This document shows, one piece after another, positions 23,746 to 32,522 of a stretch of 64,000 nucleotides of DNA. The notes under the pieces are model-generated. The model searched no databases, had not been told where the DNA came from, and saw nothing but the letters and a program-made list of their open reading frames with translations. The DNA is from UBA12170 sp964293475 (GTDB lineage: Bacteria; Bacteroidota; Bacteroidia; Bacteroidales; UBA12170). The translations under genes were made by a program, and so were the position numbers. The stretch is taken from NCBI GenBank assembly GCA_964293475.1, contig CAXYYJ010000026.1, forward strand, positions 1 to 64,000, given 5' to 3'. Position 1 is the first letter of the stretch; each line of letters starts with the position of its first letter.

Positions 23746-24622
23746 TAGCTAAATCAAATTTTCTTTCCAGCATTTTAACCAGTTTTTCGTAAGGAGCCGA
23801 GAGCTCATCCCAGTTAAATCGATATTTCAGAGTGCTGAAATACTGCATGGCGTCGTCAAATTTCTTGAAGTTGTTGAGGGTATAAATCACATCCTCATAT
23901 TTTCGGGCATCACCGGCAAAAAGCTCGTTGATAAAGTAAAACTTATCGTTGATCCCAATAACCGATTTCAGGTTTTCTATTCTTTTCGATTGAAGTTTTT
24001 CCACTATGCTGTGTGTATTGCGGGCTTCGGCCAGCTTATTGTTCAAATCGGTTATTTCTTTGCTTGCTTTTGCTGAGTTAAACAAGTCGGGCTCCACCTT
24101 CGATTTTTCAACCACTTCATCGAGCAGCGACACAAATTCCAATTGCGGCTCTCTGGTCATAATGCCCGAAAGTATTTTGTTTTCGGTCGGTGCAACGGGC
24201 GCTTCGGCTATTGCCACAGGATTATTTTCCACTGTGATAACAGGCTGAACATTGGCAATTGCTTCAATAACTTCAACTTCTTCAATGGCAGGTTGAACAA
24301 CCTCCTTTTCAACAATTTCGGCAACCGGTTTTACTTGTTCAGCCATGGCTTTTACGGGAACTTCTTCTCGTACCACCTCAATTATTTTTGACCCGTCGAT
24401 TACGCCATTTCGTTCCACTTTAGCCTGAACCATAGGAACGCTGTTCGCTTTATTCAGCTGAATGGTAGTCTCGTAGAGCTTTTGAATATTGCGCATTACA
24501 ATATCGAGCTCAATCTGGGGAATATTCTTCGGGTACTGATTGATGGTCTCAAATTGCTCTGAGAGATTTTCGAGAAGCGATGCGATTTCATCCTTAATTA
24601 ATTCAAGTTTCATAGAAGCCAT
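23738..24622 (-). CDS. Conserved coiled-coil protein of unknown function
   Basis: The 294-residue cytosolic protein (start at MASMKLELIKDE; a start three codons later is equally possible) has an N-terminal helical region rich in Leu/Glu (IASLLENLSEQFETINQY). A Val/Glu/Ala/Pro-rich low-complexity linker follows at about 80-175, then a helical C-terminus (EKLQSKRIENLKSVIGINDK, FYFINELFAGDARKYEDVIY, then FNWDELSAPYEKL). This layout recurs in uncharacterised proteins of Bacteroidota, where the C-terminal block is the conserved part. No enzymatic motif is seen. It overlaps the M28 peptidase gene downstream by 8 bases. Confidence 0.65.
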   Translation of the reverse strand: MASMKLELIKDEIASLLENLSEQFETINQYPKNIPQIELDIVMRNIQKLYETTIQLNKANSVPMVQAKVERNGVIDGSKIIEVVREEVPVKAMAEQVKPVAEIVEKEVVQPAIEEVEVIEAIANVQPVITVENNPVAIAEAPVAPTENKILSGIMTREPQLEFVSLLDEVVEKSKVEPDLFNSAKASKEITDLNNKLAEARNTHSIVEKLQSKRIENLKSVIGINDKFYFINELFAGDARKYEDVIYTLNNFKKFDDAMQYFSTLKYRFNWDELSAPYEKLVKMLERKFDLANA

Positions 24623-24828
24623 TTTTAATTTTTCAAATGAATTGGAATAAACTGCGATATCATTAAATTTGTTTTCATTAATTAACACAGAAAGACCAAA
24701 ACTTATTGCCTAAAGATATAATGAAAAACAAGGATTAATTTTCAACTTTAAGATACTTGTTAAAACGCATTTGTTGAAAACAGAAAATATATATTACTGA
24801 TTAACAGACTATTGAAAAACAAATAAAC

Positions 24829-25410
24829 ATGTTTCTGGAACAAAAAAAAGAAGCTCAGAGTAAGGCTGGATGGATAGAATTAATAGTTGGCTCCATGTTT
24901 TCGGGCAAAACCGAAGAACTCATCCGAAGGCTGAACAGGGCAAAAATAGCGCGGCTGAAGGTTGAGATTTTTAAACCAGGAATCGATGTTCGCTACGACG
25001 AGACCAATGTTGTTTCGCATAATGCCAACAGCATTGTGAGCACTCCCGTGGAAAGTGCGGAACAAATTCTCCTTTACGCACACGATGTGGATGTGGTAGG
25101 GATTGACGAAGCCCAGTTCTTCGACAATCAGCTGGGGTATGTGTGCAACGAGCTGGCCAACAGGGGAATAAGGGTTGTTGTGGCGGGTTTGGATATGGAC
25201 TTTAAGGGCAAGCCTTTTGGCCCCATTCCTCAATTAATGGCCGAAGCCGAATATGTAACCAAGGTTCACGCCATCTGTATTCGTTGTGGTAATCTGGCTC
25301 AGTATTCTCACCGTACCATTTCGGGAGACGATTTGGTGGTTTTGGGCGAAACGGATATTTACGAGCCCTTATGTCGCAAGTGTTATAACACTGCCAATAA
25401 AAAATCTTAG
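24829..25410 (+). CDS. tdk: Thymidine kinase
   Basis: The 193-residue cytosolic enzyme phosphorylates thymidine with ATP in nucleotide salvage. The Walker A loop GSMFSGKTEELIRRL (about residues 22-36), the Walker B-like VVGIDEAQFF and the catalytic Glu within it are present. The zinc lasso is complete: CIRCG near 150 and CRKC near 187. This is a normal type II (TK1-like) enzyme. It converges with the cupin gene downstream so closely that the two stop codons overlap (TTAG at 25407-25410). Confidence 0.95.
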   Translation: MFLEQKKEAQSKAGWIELIVGSMFSGKTEELIRRLNRAKIARLKVEIFKPGIDVRYDETNVVSHNANSIVSTPVESAEQILLYAHDVDVVGIDEAQFFDNQLGYVCNELANRGIRVVVAGLDMDFKGKPFGPIPQLMAEAEYVTKVHAICIRCGNLAQYSHRTISGDDLVVLGETDIYEPLCRKCYNTANKKS

Positions 25411-25895
25411 CGGCCTCTTTCTAAAGAATTAACCTCCTCAATGAGTTTTTGAATATAGTTTGAAACGGCAACAGAGTCAGCTGCGTCCGGAGCCCAGGGG
25501 GCAATATTTTCGGGTGAAATTGGAATAAAAGGCCCTTCCTTAAATTCGTAGATAACAGAGCCCGGAGCCAAAGAAATTAATGTATGCCAAATTCCAGCCT
25601 TCACTTCGCCCCCAAAATTTCCCTTCAGCGGATTCATTAAAAAATAATCCCGAATTGTGCCTTCTTCCGTAAATTCAATCAGCAGAATTTCGCCCATTAA
25701 AACCAGAAAATATTCATCTTTATGGGGATTTGAGTGACGGTGCGGAGGTAAATATGTGCCGGGTTCCAAAGCATTGAGCATGCGCTGTATATTCTCGTTA
25801 TAGCTCTCATGAAAATTGTAATTCTTCCGCAATCTCCCCGTCTCCAAAGCCTGGTGGGTTAAACTCTCAGCTAAAACAGAATTGATTTTTTTCAT
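25407..25895 (-). CDS. wbuC: WbuC-family cupin
   Basis: The 162-residue protein has a WbuC N-terminal helical part and a cupin barrel with metal-binding residues visible in PPHRHSNPHKDEYFLVLMGE (His/His/Glu, about residues 52-71) and AGIWHTLISL (His). WbuC proteins are found in O-antigen and other surface-polysaccharide clusters; their reaction is not firmly known. It is last of a minus-strand group after an O-antigen ligase-like gene (8 bases apart), which fits an envelope polysaccharide role. Its stop overlaps that of tdk on the opposite strand. Confidence 0.85.
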   Translation of the reverse strand: MKKINSVLAESLTHQALETGRLRKNYNFHESYNENIQRMLNALEPGTYLPPHRHSNPHKDEYFLVLMGEILLIEFTEEGTIRDYFLMNPLKGNFGGEVKAGIWHTLISLAPGSVIYEFKEGPFIPISPENIAPWAPDAADSVAVSNYIQKLIEEVNSLERGR

Positions 25896-25903
25896 GGTCT
25901 GGG

Positions 25904-27487
25904 TTACTTTAGTTTCAAATTGTTTTCTGGTCTGTAAAGAAACAAAAACAAGGCATTGAAGAAGACAAAAAAGGTAACTCCAGCCTGCGATTCAATAGTA
26001 TCTTCGGTGAGCATGGAAACCATAAAAATGATAAAAAAGACGAAATAGAAAAGGCTGTGGAAGCTTTTGTTATGTATTGGGGCATAGATTAATGCAAATA
26101 AAAACCAGAGCAAACCAACAATACCAAATCCTACCCAAATGCTCAAATACTGATTGTGCGACCGCAATCTCCAGTCCATATCAAGCTTCGAATTTTGCAG
26201 CTCATACTCCTGTTGAAAAGCAACATTCATATCGCCCGTTCCCACGCCAAACCAAAAGTTCTTTTCAATGATACTCCACGATGTTTTCCAGTATTCGATG
26301 CGCTGCATCACACTATGTCCGCTTGGATCGCCGGTGATTTTATAGTTTTCGTACTCAAATAGTATTTTCATCAATCGGGCTTCAATGCCTATTCCCTGGG
26401 TATAGTTTACATTGGCAATTCCATTTTCAATATTTCTGATATCGCTGTCGGTTAGTGAAGCCATACCTTCTTTGTCTTTACGCAACCCTTTCGACGTCAT
26501 GTAGCGGGTGAGAGTATAGCGCAACTTCTGGTTTTGGCCATCGCTGCCTTCGAAATTCAATTTGCTGCGTTGTTGCCAGGCTTCACGCATCTCTGGTTCG
26601 CATAGATACACAAATAAAAACTTACCATTCTCCATGCCGCCATCCGGATTGTGAAGATAGGGATTGCCCGAAGTGGTATATTTATCGAGCTTATGAATAT
26701 CGAAAGGCTCGTAGGAGGTATTTTTCTCCACAAAACTAAACAGATACCAACCAATGGAACTCACCCCCAGCAACACCAATAAGGCAAGGCTCAATTTTTT
26801 CCACAACCTGGGATTGTGAAAAAAATGATAAACCAATAAGCTGAAAAGGACAAATACAAACATGATTACGCCGGTAAAAGCCTCGAGGAATAAAAGAAAA
26901 AACAACAAATAAACTACGACCAGCGCACTAACAATTCGGTAAATGACATTGGATTGTTTGTTCCAATGGAGTAAAATCAAGCTAAAAATGGCTAAGTTCA
27001 TGCTCAGGCTAAAGCGAATATGCGAAATAAAATCGCGGCTAAGAATAAGCCTTACTTCTTCGCGGGTAATTAGATGAACAACAGTAACATATAGAGAAAC
27101 TGTGACCACTGAACCCACAAAAAGATATATAAGCCATTGAAATTTTTTGGCACTCAGAGCCGGGAATGCGCTGAACATGAAGGGAATTATAAGAATAGGA
27201 AGCTTGATTCTCAAATCTTTAAGTGCATATTCCAAATCGGTGCTATAAAATACTCCCAAAATATGAAAGAGAAAAATTGAAGTAAATGCCAAAGCCGCCT
27301 TGTCGTGGATAAATGCGTTCCATTTTTCGCGGTAACGGCCATGCATAAGCCAGATTCCGCCAAAGCTAAACTGCGAAATGCTCATTAAAATATGAGAGGA
27401 AGGAATGCCAATAATCATGATGGCCAATGCCAGAAACAAAAGTCCCTGATACCATTCATCATTAAGTATTCCCTGTCTCCATTTCAT
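25904..27487 (-). CDS. O-antigen ligase-like membrane protein
   Basis: The 527-residue polytopic membrane protein has about 11-12 hydrophobic segments and a large periplasmic loop (residues about 255-410) followed by a VGTGDMNVAFQQEY segment, then LRSHNQYLSIWVGFGIVGLL. The last matches the 'HNxyL..l...GiiG' region of the Wzy_C/WaaL family, where the His/Arg residues join lipid-linked polysaccharide to lipid A core or polymerise repeat units. The large loop is the expected catalytic face. Neighbours (WbuC, and manC elsewhere in the window) support surface polysaccharide assembly. It begins 3 bases after the S41 protease gene, so the genes are cotranscribed. Confidence 0.85.
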   Translation of the reverse strand: MKWRQGILNDEWYQGLLFLALAIMIIGIPSSHILMSISQFSFGGIWLMHGRYREKWNAFIHDKAALAFTSIFLFHILGVFYSTDLEYALKDLRIKLPILIIPFMFSAFPALSAKKFQWLIYLFVGSVVTVSLYVTVVHLITREEVRLILSRDFISHIRFSLSMNLAIFSLILLHWNKQSNVIYRIVSALVVVYLLFFLLFLEAFTGVIMFVFVLFSLLVYHFFHNPRLWKKLSLALLVLLGVSSIGWYLFSFVEKNTSYEPFDIHKLDKYTTSGNPYLHNPDGGMENGKFLFVYLCEPEMREAWQQRSKLNFEGSDGQNQKLRYTLTRYMTSKGLRKDKEGMASLTDSDIRNIENGIANVNYTQGIGIEARLMKILFEYENYKITGDPSGHSVMQRIEYWKTSWSIIEKNFWFGVGTGDMNVAFQQEYELQNSKLDMDWRLRSHNQYLSIWVGFGIVGLLWFLFALIYAPIHNKSFHSLFYFVFFIIFMVSMLTEDTIESQAGVTFFVFFNALFLFLYRPENNLKLK

Positions 27488-27489
27488 GT

Positions 27490-29145
27490 TTACTTTGTGG
27501 TTGGTTTTAAGAGTTCATAATATTGCTGGGGCTGGTTTATAAGCTCCCGCGCTTTGGCAATGGCTTTATCCTGATGAATATTGGCCACAATAACTCCACG
27601 GCCAAAATAATATCTGCTCACCAAATCGGTTTTCAAAATTCGTTCTATCTCCGGGCGATTTTTAGAAAGTGCATTCACTTTGGATTTTTGCATATCGGCA
27701 AGGGCCTGATTAAACAAAGGACTCAAATGCTTATATTCCTCACTTTTATCGAACTCCTTTTGCAAATCGGTGAGTTTTTTCTCTGCTTCCGATTGATAAT
27801 TCAGGTCTTTATTTTTCAAAAAGTCCTCAAAATTCCCCCACAATTCACTGGATATTTCAAACTTTTCAGCAGCCATCAAACTGTCGTGCTGAAGTCGATA
27901 TTGGGTGGCGAAGTCGAATATGTAGAAATTGTCGATCATGGAGCTGGCAAAGTCGCTGAAATCGTTGGGCGAAAGGAGAATGTCGGGTTTAATACCCCTG
28001 CCATCGAATACTGTTCTTCCGTTTTTGGTTTTAAAAGGAGCAAGCAGGCTATCGTTTACCGGAAGCGCATTTCCATCAGCATCTTTGTGAGAATAGTCAA
28101 TGGCTTGAATACACCGACCGCTGGGGATATAATATTTGGCAATGGTAACTTTCAGCTGGGAGTTAAAACTAACAGGAACCACGTTCTGCACCAAGCCTTT
28201 TCCATAGGTTCGTTCGCCAATAATAACCGCTCTGTCTAAATCCTGTGCTGCTCCACTCACTATTTCGGCTGCCGAAGCGGAGTTTCTATCCACCAGAATC
28301 ACTATGGGTATTTCTTTGTCCACAGGTTCTTTGCGGGTCATGTATTTATAGTTTTTATCTCTGAGCCTGCTCTTGGTTTGCACCACTTCCACATCTTTCT
28401 CAACAAATAGATTGAGTATATCAACGGCTTCACCTATCAATCCGCCGCCATTGCCCCGCAAATCGAAAATTAAGCCTTTGGGATTTTTCTGTTTCAGTTC
28501 CAAAAAAGCTTTCGATGTTTTAAGGGCGGCATCTTTGGTAAAGGAGAGCAAGCTAATATAAGCCACATTGCTATCAATCATACCATAATACGGAATGTTC
28601 ACCACATTTAAATTGCGTCGGGTAACGGTCTTTTCAAAGGGTTGTTCAATGCCCATTCTCTTAATTTTCAACACATTGGGAGTTCCAACCTGTCCCTGCA
28701 TTAAGGAACCTATTTCTTCATCGGTCTTTTTTGATAAATCCTGATTGTCTATGCTGAGAATTTCGTCGCCGGCTAGCAATCCTGCATCCAAAGCGGGGGA
28801 ATTTTCTTCGATGGTGGCTATAATAACACTTTCGTTGCGCTTAATCACCGATATACCTATGCCGCCGTACTCGCCGGTGGTGAGATACTTAACTTCCTCT
28901 ATTTGCGACTCGGGAATAAAAACAGTGTAAGGATCGAGCGATTTGAGCATGGCGTCGATGGCTGTTTTGTTCAAATCGCCGGGCTTAATTTCGTCCACAT
29001 AGTTGTTATTCAACTCTTTGAATAAGGTTGCATAGATATCTAAGTTCTTCGATATTTCGAAAGCCTGAGATTTTGATTGAGTGAAACCCAAAAAAGGAAA
29101 CGCCATCAAACTCAGCAACAAGTAAAGTGTAAAGGTTTTGCGCAT
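27490..29145 (-). CDS. S41 carboxyl-terminal processing protease
   Basis: The 551-residue exported protease has a signal peptide (MRKTFTLYLLLSLMAFPFLGF..); the ATG at 29145 starts it cleanly. A PDZ domain follows the helical N-terminus (EYGGIGISVIKRNESVIIAT to GDEILSIDNQDLSKKTDEEI). The S41 catalytic dyad is visible: Ser in VDRNSASAAEIVSG and Lys in GERTYGKGLVQ. The helical C-terminus (from about 400) is characteristic of the long CTPs of Bacteroidota. It probably trims or degrades periplasmic proteins from their C-termini. It leads the operon with the O-antigen ligase gene 3 bases downstream and wbuC. Confidence 0.9.
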   Translation of the reverse strand: MRKTFTLYLLLSLMAFPFLGFTQSKSQAFEISKNLDIYATLFKELNNNYVDEIKPGDLNKTAIDAMLKSLDPYTVFIPESQIEEVKYLTTGEYGGIGISVIKRNESVIIATIEENSPALDAGLLAGDEILSIDNQDLSKKTDEEIGSLMQGQVGTPNVLKIKRMGIEQPFEKTVTRRNLNVVNIPYYGMIDSNVAYISLLSFTKDAALKTSKAFLELKQKNPKGLIFDLRGNGGGLIGEAVDILNLFVEKDVEVVQTKSRLRDKNYKYMTRKEPVDKEIPIVILVDRNSASAAEIVSGAAQDLDRAVIIGERTYGKGLVQNVVPVSFNSQLKVTIAKYYIPSGRCIQAIDYSHKDADGNALPVNDSLLAPFKTKNGRTVFDGRGIKPDILLSPNDFSDFASSMIDNFYIFDFATQYRLQHDSLMAAEKFEISSELWGNFEDFLKNKDLNYQSEAEKKLTDLQKEFDKSEEYKHLSPLFNQALADMQKSKVNALSKNRPEIERILKTDLVSRYYFGRGVIVANIHQDKAIAKARELINQPQQYYELLKPTTK

Positions 29146-29426
29146 AAAATAAAATTTGTACAAAACTCGTTTTTTTAATCAACTATTCAAAATGCAACCA
29201 TACATATTTGCCATAGCTTTAAGTCAAACGTCCAAACAGCCAAAATAGTGCACGAAATTTTTAATTTTTTCCTGTGATTTTTAAAAACCCCCGATGTGGA
29301 AATTTAGCTGATTAAATAAAAAAACTACATTTGCTAAAAAACGAGCATGTTCGTTGCTAAATATCATTCGGATTGGCATTCACATGCAGATGCTATCCGG
29401 CCAAACCTAAAAAAAGCTAAATTCCG

Positions 29427-30293
29427 ATGAAACGATTCCTTTTGTTAATGTTACCTGTTATCCTTTTGTCCATGTCAATGAAATCGGACAAACCTGCCTA
29501 TCAGTTTTATGATAAAGAAGGTGACGAAATAAAATATAAAAAAGTGCTGGACAAGCTCGAAGGAGCTGATATTGTGTTGTTTGGAGAGCTTCACAACAAT
29601 CCGGTAAGCCATTGGTTGCAACTCGAGATAACCAAAGATTTATTTGCCACTCAAGGAGAAAAACTTGTGATGGGCGCCGAAATGTTCGAAGCTGACAACC
29701 AACTTATCATAGATGAATATTTTGCTGGATTCTACGACGCTAAAAAATTCGAAGCCGAAGCACGTTTGTGGCCAAATTACAAGACAGACTACAAACCACT
29801 TCTGGAGTTTGCAAAGGAGAAAAAGATAAAATTTGTGGCTACCAACATTCCCCGCCGTTATGCTTCGGTGGTTCATAAAAAAGGGTTTGAAGGACTGGAT
29901 TCATTGCCCGACGAGTCGAAAAGATATTATCCTCCACAACCCATTGCCTACGATTCGACTTTGCCCGGTTACAAACAAATGCTCGAAGACATGAAAAGCA
30001 TGGGTCATGCCAATGCAAATCTTCCTAAGGCTCAGGCAATTAAAGATGCTACTATGGCCTGGTCTATCCTGAAAAACTACGAAAAAGGGAAGGTTTTCAT
30101 TCATTATCATGGCACTTATCACAGCAATAATTTCGAAGGTATTGGATGGTATCTGAAACAGACAAATCCTGATTTAAAGATTGTTACCATTGCCAGCGTG
30201 GAACAGGCCGATTTGGACAGTCTGAAAGTCGAAAATAAAAATCTGGCGGATGTAATTCTAGTTATTGACGAAGACATGACCAAAACCCACTAA
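29427..30293 (+). CDS. ChaN-family haem-binding-like lipoprotein/exported protein
   Basis: The 288-residue protein has an N-terminal hydrophobic signal (MKRFLLLMLPVILLSMSMKS, no clear lipobox cysteine) and the ChaN/TIKI-like core: ADIVLFGELHNNPVSHWLQL (residues 46-65), GAEMFEADNQ, RRYASVVHKKG, ATMAWSILKN and FIHYHGTYHSNNFEGIGWYL (about 215-234). Campylobacter ChaN binds haem; other relatives are peptidase-like. The exact role here is unknown. A TACATTTG -7-like element lies at 29326-29333. The gene is 14 bases before the DUF3784-PH gene, so they are probably cotranscribed. Confidence 0.8.
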   Translation: MKRFLLLMLPVILLSMSMKSDKPAYQFYDKEGDEIKYKKVLDKLEGADIVLFGELHNNPVSHWLQLEITKDLFATQGEKLVMGAEMFEADNQLIIDEYFAGFYDAKKFEAEARLWPNYKTDYKPLLEFAKEKKIKFVATNIPRRYASVVHKKGFEGLDSLPDESKRYYPPQPIAYDSTLPGYKQMLEDMKSMGHANANLPKAQAIKDATMAWSILKNYEKGKVFIHYHGTYHSNNFEGIGWYLKQTNPDLKIVTIASVEQADLDSLKVENKNLADVILVIDEDMTKTH

Positions 30294-30307
30294 TTCTACT
30301 CACCATC

Positions 30308-31033
30308 ATGATTAGCCTAATTGTATCTGTTTTTGTGGGGCTTACGCTTTTTGGATTGGGGTTTTTGCTCAACGAAAAAAGCGCCCCTTCCATGATTTCG
30401 GGCTATAAGAAAATGTCTGATGAAGAAAAACGAGAGTTTAAGCTCCCCGGGTTTGTGAAGTTTTTCAGACAATTTCATTTTATTGTGGGTGGGCTCATCA
30501 TGGTTTTGAGTCCGCTGCTTTTTTTTATCTGGGGAGAAGATGCCATTGGAATCCTCATCACCGTTTTCCCACTTCTGGCCTATATTTTCTTCATCGTAAA
30601 GATAAAATCATACACACCTTCGAGTCAGCAACTGGCACTTAACTTTGCCCTGGGGCTTATGGTTGTGGTATCGATGGGAGCGGCTGTAATGTTTTACTGG
30701 AGCATTCAGCCCAACACCATTTTGGTTAATGAGCATTCACTGGAGATAACGGGAATTTATGGCAAAACCATTGACTATGGCGACATTGAACAGGTTCTAT
30801 TGGTCGAAACCATTCCAGCCATATCCTTAAAAACCAATGGTTTTGCCACATCTAAAATACGTAAGGGTTGGTTTAAAACCAGGGATGGCGAGAAGGTGAA
30901 ACTGTTTCTAACAGATGCCAAACCGCCCTACCTTTTCATTCAATTGAAAGATGGAGCCAAAATATTTTATGGTGATGACAAAACAGATGTTCAGGCTTTG
31001 GCTGGGGAAATTGGCGGGAAGATTGGGGAGTAA
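30308..31033 (+). CDS. Membrane protein with DUF3784-like and PH-like parts
   Basis: The 241-residue inner-membrane protein begins with a DUF3784-like unit (helix, then LISGYKKMSDEEKREFKLP-type loop SAPSMISGYKKMSDEEK, residues about 27-43, then helices). The C-terminal soluble third (about 135-235) has the strand pattern of a bacterial PH domain (YGDIEQVLLVETIPAISLK, then KLFLTDAKPPYLFIQLKDG). This combination is common in Bacteroidota and Firmicutes membrane proteins of unknown function. It follows the ChaN gene by 14 bases. Confidence 0.65.
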   Translation: MISLIVSVFVGLTLFGLGFLLNEKSAPSMISGYKKMSDEEKREFKLPGFVKFFRQFHFIVGGLIMVLSPLLFFIWGEDAIGILITVFPLLAYIFFIVKIKSYTPSSQQLALNFALGLMVVVSMGAAVMFYWSIQPNTILVNEHSLEITGIYGKTIDYGDIEQVLLVETIPAISLKTNGFATSKIRKGWFKTRDGEKVKLFLTDAKPPYLFIQLKDGAKIFYGDDKTDVQALAGEIGGKIGE

Positions 31034-31074
31034 TTTAATTTGAAAATAGTTTACATTTATTGACGAATTAATTC

Positions 31075-31105
31075 AAAAAAAGGCCGACCCCAATCGAAGT
31101 CAGCC
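31075..31105 (-). terminator. Terminator of the manC gene
   Basis: On the minus strand GGCTGAC (31105-31099) pairs with GTCGGCC (31088-31082), with one G-T pair, and is followed by seven T (31081-31075). On the plus strand the same hairpin ends in ATTTTT, so it may also stop the convergent transcript. Confidence 0.8.
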
Positions 31106-31128
31106 CATTTTTGCAGTATTTACCATTA

Positions 31129-32220
31129 TTAAACAAACTTGTCGCCTTTGGTGGCTTTTACATCGTTCACTATTTGTCGGATGCTTTGCTCGTCCGACTT
31201 GCGGCAAACGAGCAGAATATTGTCGTCGTCAACCACTATATAATCGTCGAGACCTTGCAGCACTACCAGCCTTGGGCCTTTTACATTCACTATGCTGTTC
31301 ATGGTGTCGTAGGTCATTACGTTTTTACCCAGGATGGTATTGCCATTTTCATCTTTATCGCGAATGGCATATAACGATCCCCAGGTTCCCAAATCGGACC
31401 AACCAAAATCTGAGCGCAAAACATAAACATTGTCAGCTTTTTCCATCACTCCGTAGTCGATAGAAATATTTTTACAAATGGAGTAGGCATTTTCTATAAA
31501 AAGCCCTTCTCTCACAGTATTATACAGCCCAATTCCTTCCTTAAAAATATCGTCCACATCGGCCAAATGGGTTTCAAAGGCTTTTTGGATTGTTTTGAGC
31601 GACCAGACAAAAATCCCGGCATTCCATAGGAAATCACCGCTTTTAAGAAACTCCTGAGCCAACTCGAGTTTAGGTTTTTCGGTAAAAGTCTTTACCAGCG
31701 AAATGCGCTCATCGGTGTTGGCAATCACGGCCTTGTCATATTGAATATAGCCATAGCCAGTGTCGGGCCGGCTGGGTTGAATTCCAAGTGTGATGAGCCA
31801 ATTGTTGGCAGCGGTTGCTTTAAGAGCAGCCTCTATCACATCCACAAAAACATCTTCTTTCAGAATGATATGATCGGATGGAGCCACCACAATATTGGCA
31901 TTGGGGTTTATCATTTGTATTTTGTAGTTGGCATAGGCTATACAAGGAGCCGTATTTCGGCGGGCTGGTTCGCAAAGAATCTGATCGTCGTCGAGGTCGG
32001 GAATTTGATTTTTCACCGTATCCCGATAAATATCGTTGGTAACAACAAAAATATTTTCGATGGGACAAATCTTTCTGAACCGGTTCACCGTTTGCTGAAT
32101 CAGTGTTTCGCCTGTTCCTAAAACATCGAGAAATTGCTTGGGAGTTGTGGTGCGACTCATGGGCCAAAACCGGGTTCCGATTCCTCCGGCCATAATCACG
32201 CAAAAATTATTATTGTTCAT
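31129..32220 (-). CDS. manC: Mannose-1-phosphate guanylyltransferase
   Basis: The 363-residue cytosolic enzyme makes GDP-mannose from GTP and mannose 1-phosphate. The nucleotidyltransferase signature GGIGTRFWPMSRTTTPKQFL (residues about 12-31) is intact, with LCEPARRNTAPCIAYA, VAPSDHII and the mannose-binding FTEKPKLELAQEFL and GYGYIQYD motifs. The C-terminal isomerase domain of the larger bifunctional AlgA/ManC proteins is absent, so it is monofunctional. GDP-mannose feeds polysaccharide, lipopolysaccharide or GDP-fucose synthesis. It is monocistronic with a clear terminator. Confidence 0.9.
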   Translation of the reverse strand: MNNNNFCVIMAGGIGTRFWPMSRTTTPKQFLDVLGTGETLIQQTVNRFRKICPIENIFVVTNDIYRDTVKNQIPDLDDDQILCEPARRNTAPCIAYANYKIQMINPNANIVVAPSDHIILKEDVFVDVIEAALKATAANNWLITLGIQPSRPDTGYGYIQYDKAVIANTDERISLVKTFTEKPKLELAQEFLKSGDFLWNAGIFVWSLKTIQKAFETHLADVDDIFKEGIGLYNTVREGLFIENAYSICKNISIDYGVMEKADNVYVLRSDFGWSDLGTWGSLYAIRDKDENGNTILGKNVMTYDTMNSIVNVKGPRLVVLQGLDDYIVVDDDNILLVCRKSDEQSIRQIVNDVKATKGDKFV

Positions 32221-32522
32221 GTTTTCGTTTTTATTACGGAATTACATTAGGTAATACATGCTCATAAATGTACTAGTATTTTTCAAAAATACCAAAATTT
32301 CAACCATTATTTTTGCCATCTTTTGAAATCAGTATTATCCTGATGTCAATTATTTATTATCAACCTATTTTTACAGCGAAAAACAAGCAGGTATAAAGCA
32401 ATAAAAAACTACTTAACATTTCATAGTCTGGACTATCGGGCGAAATGAAAAGGAGATAAAAAGAAAAAAATCTTTCACAGAAAACAGGCAAATTTAAAAG
32501 GAGGAAAGAAAACCAAACGACC

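Noticed and set aside
27523..28239. 238-codon frame antisense to the S41 protease
   Set aside because: The opposite strand carries the PDZ and S41 catalytic motifs. This frame has no domain and is a shadow.
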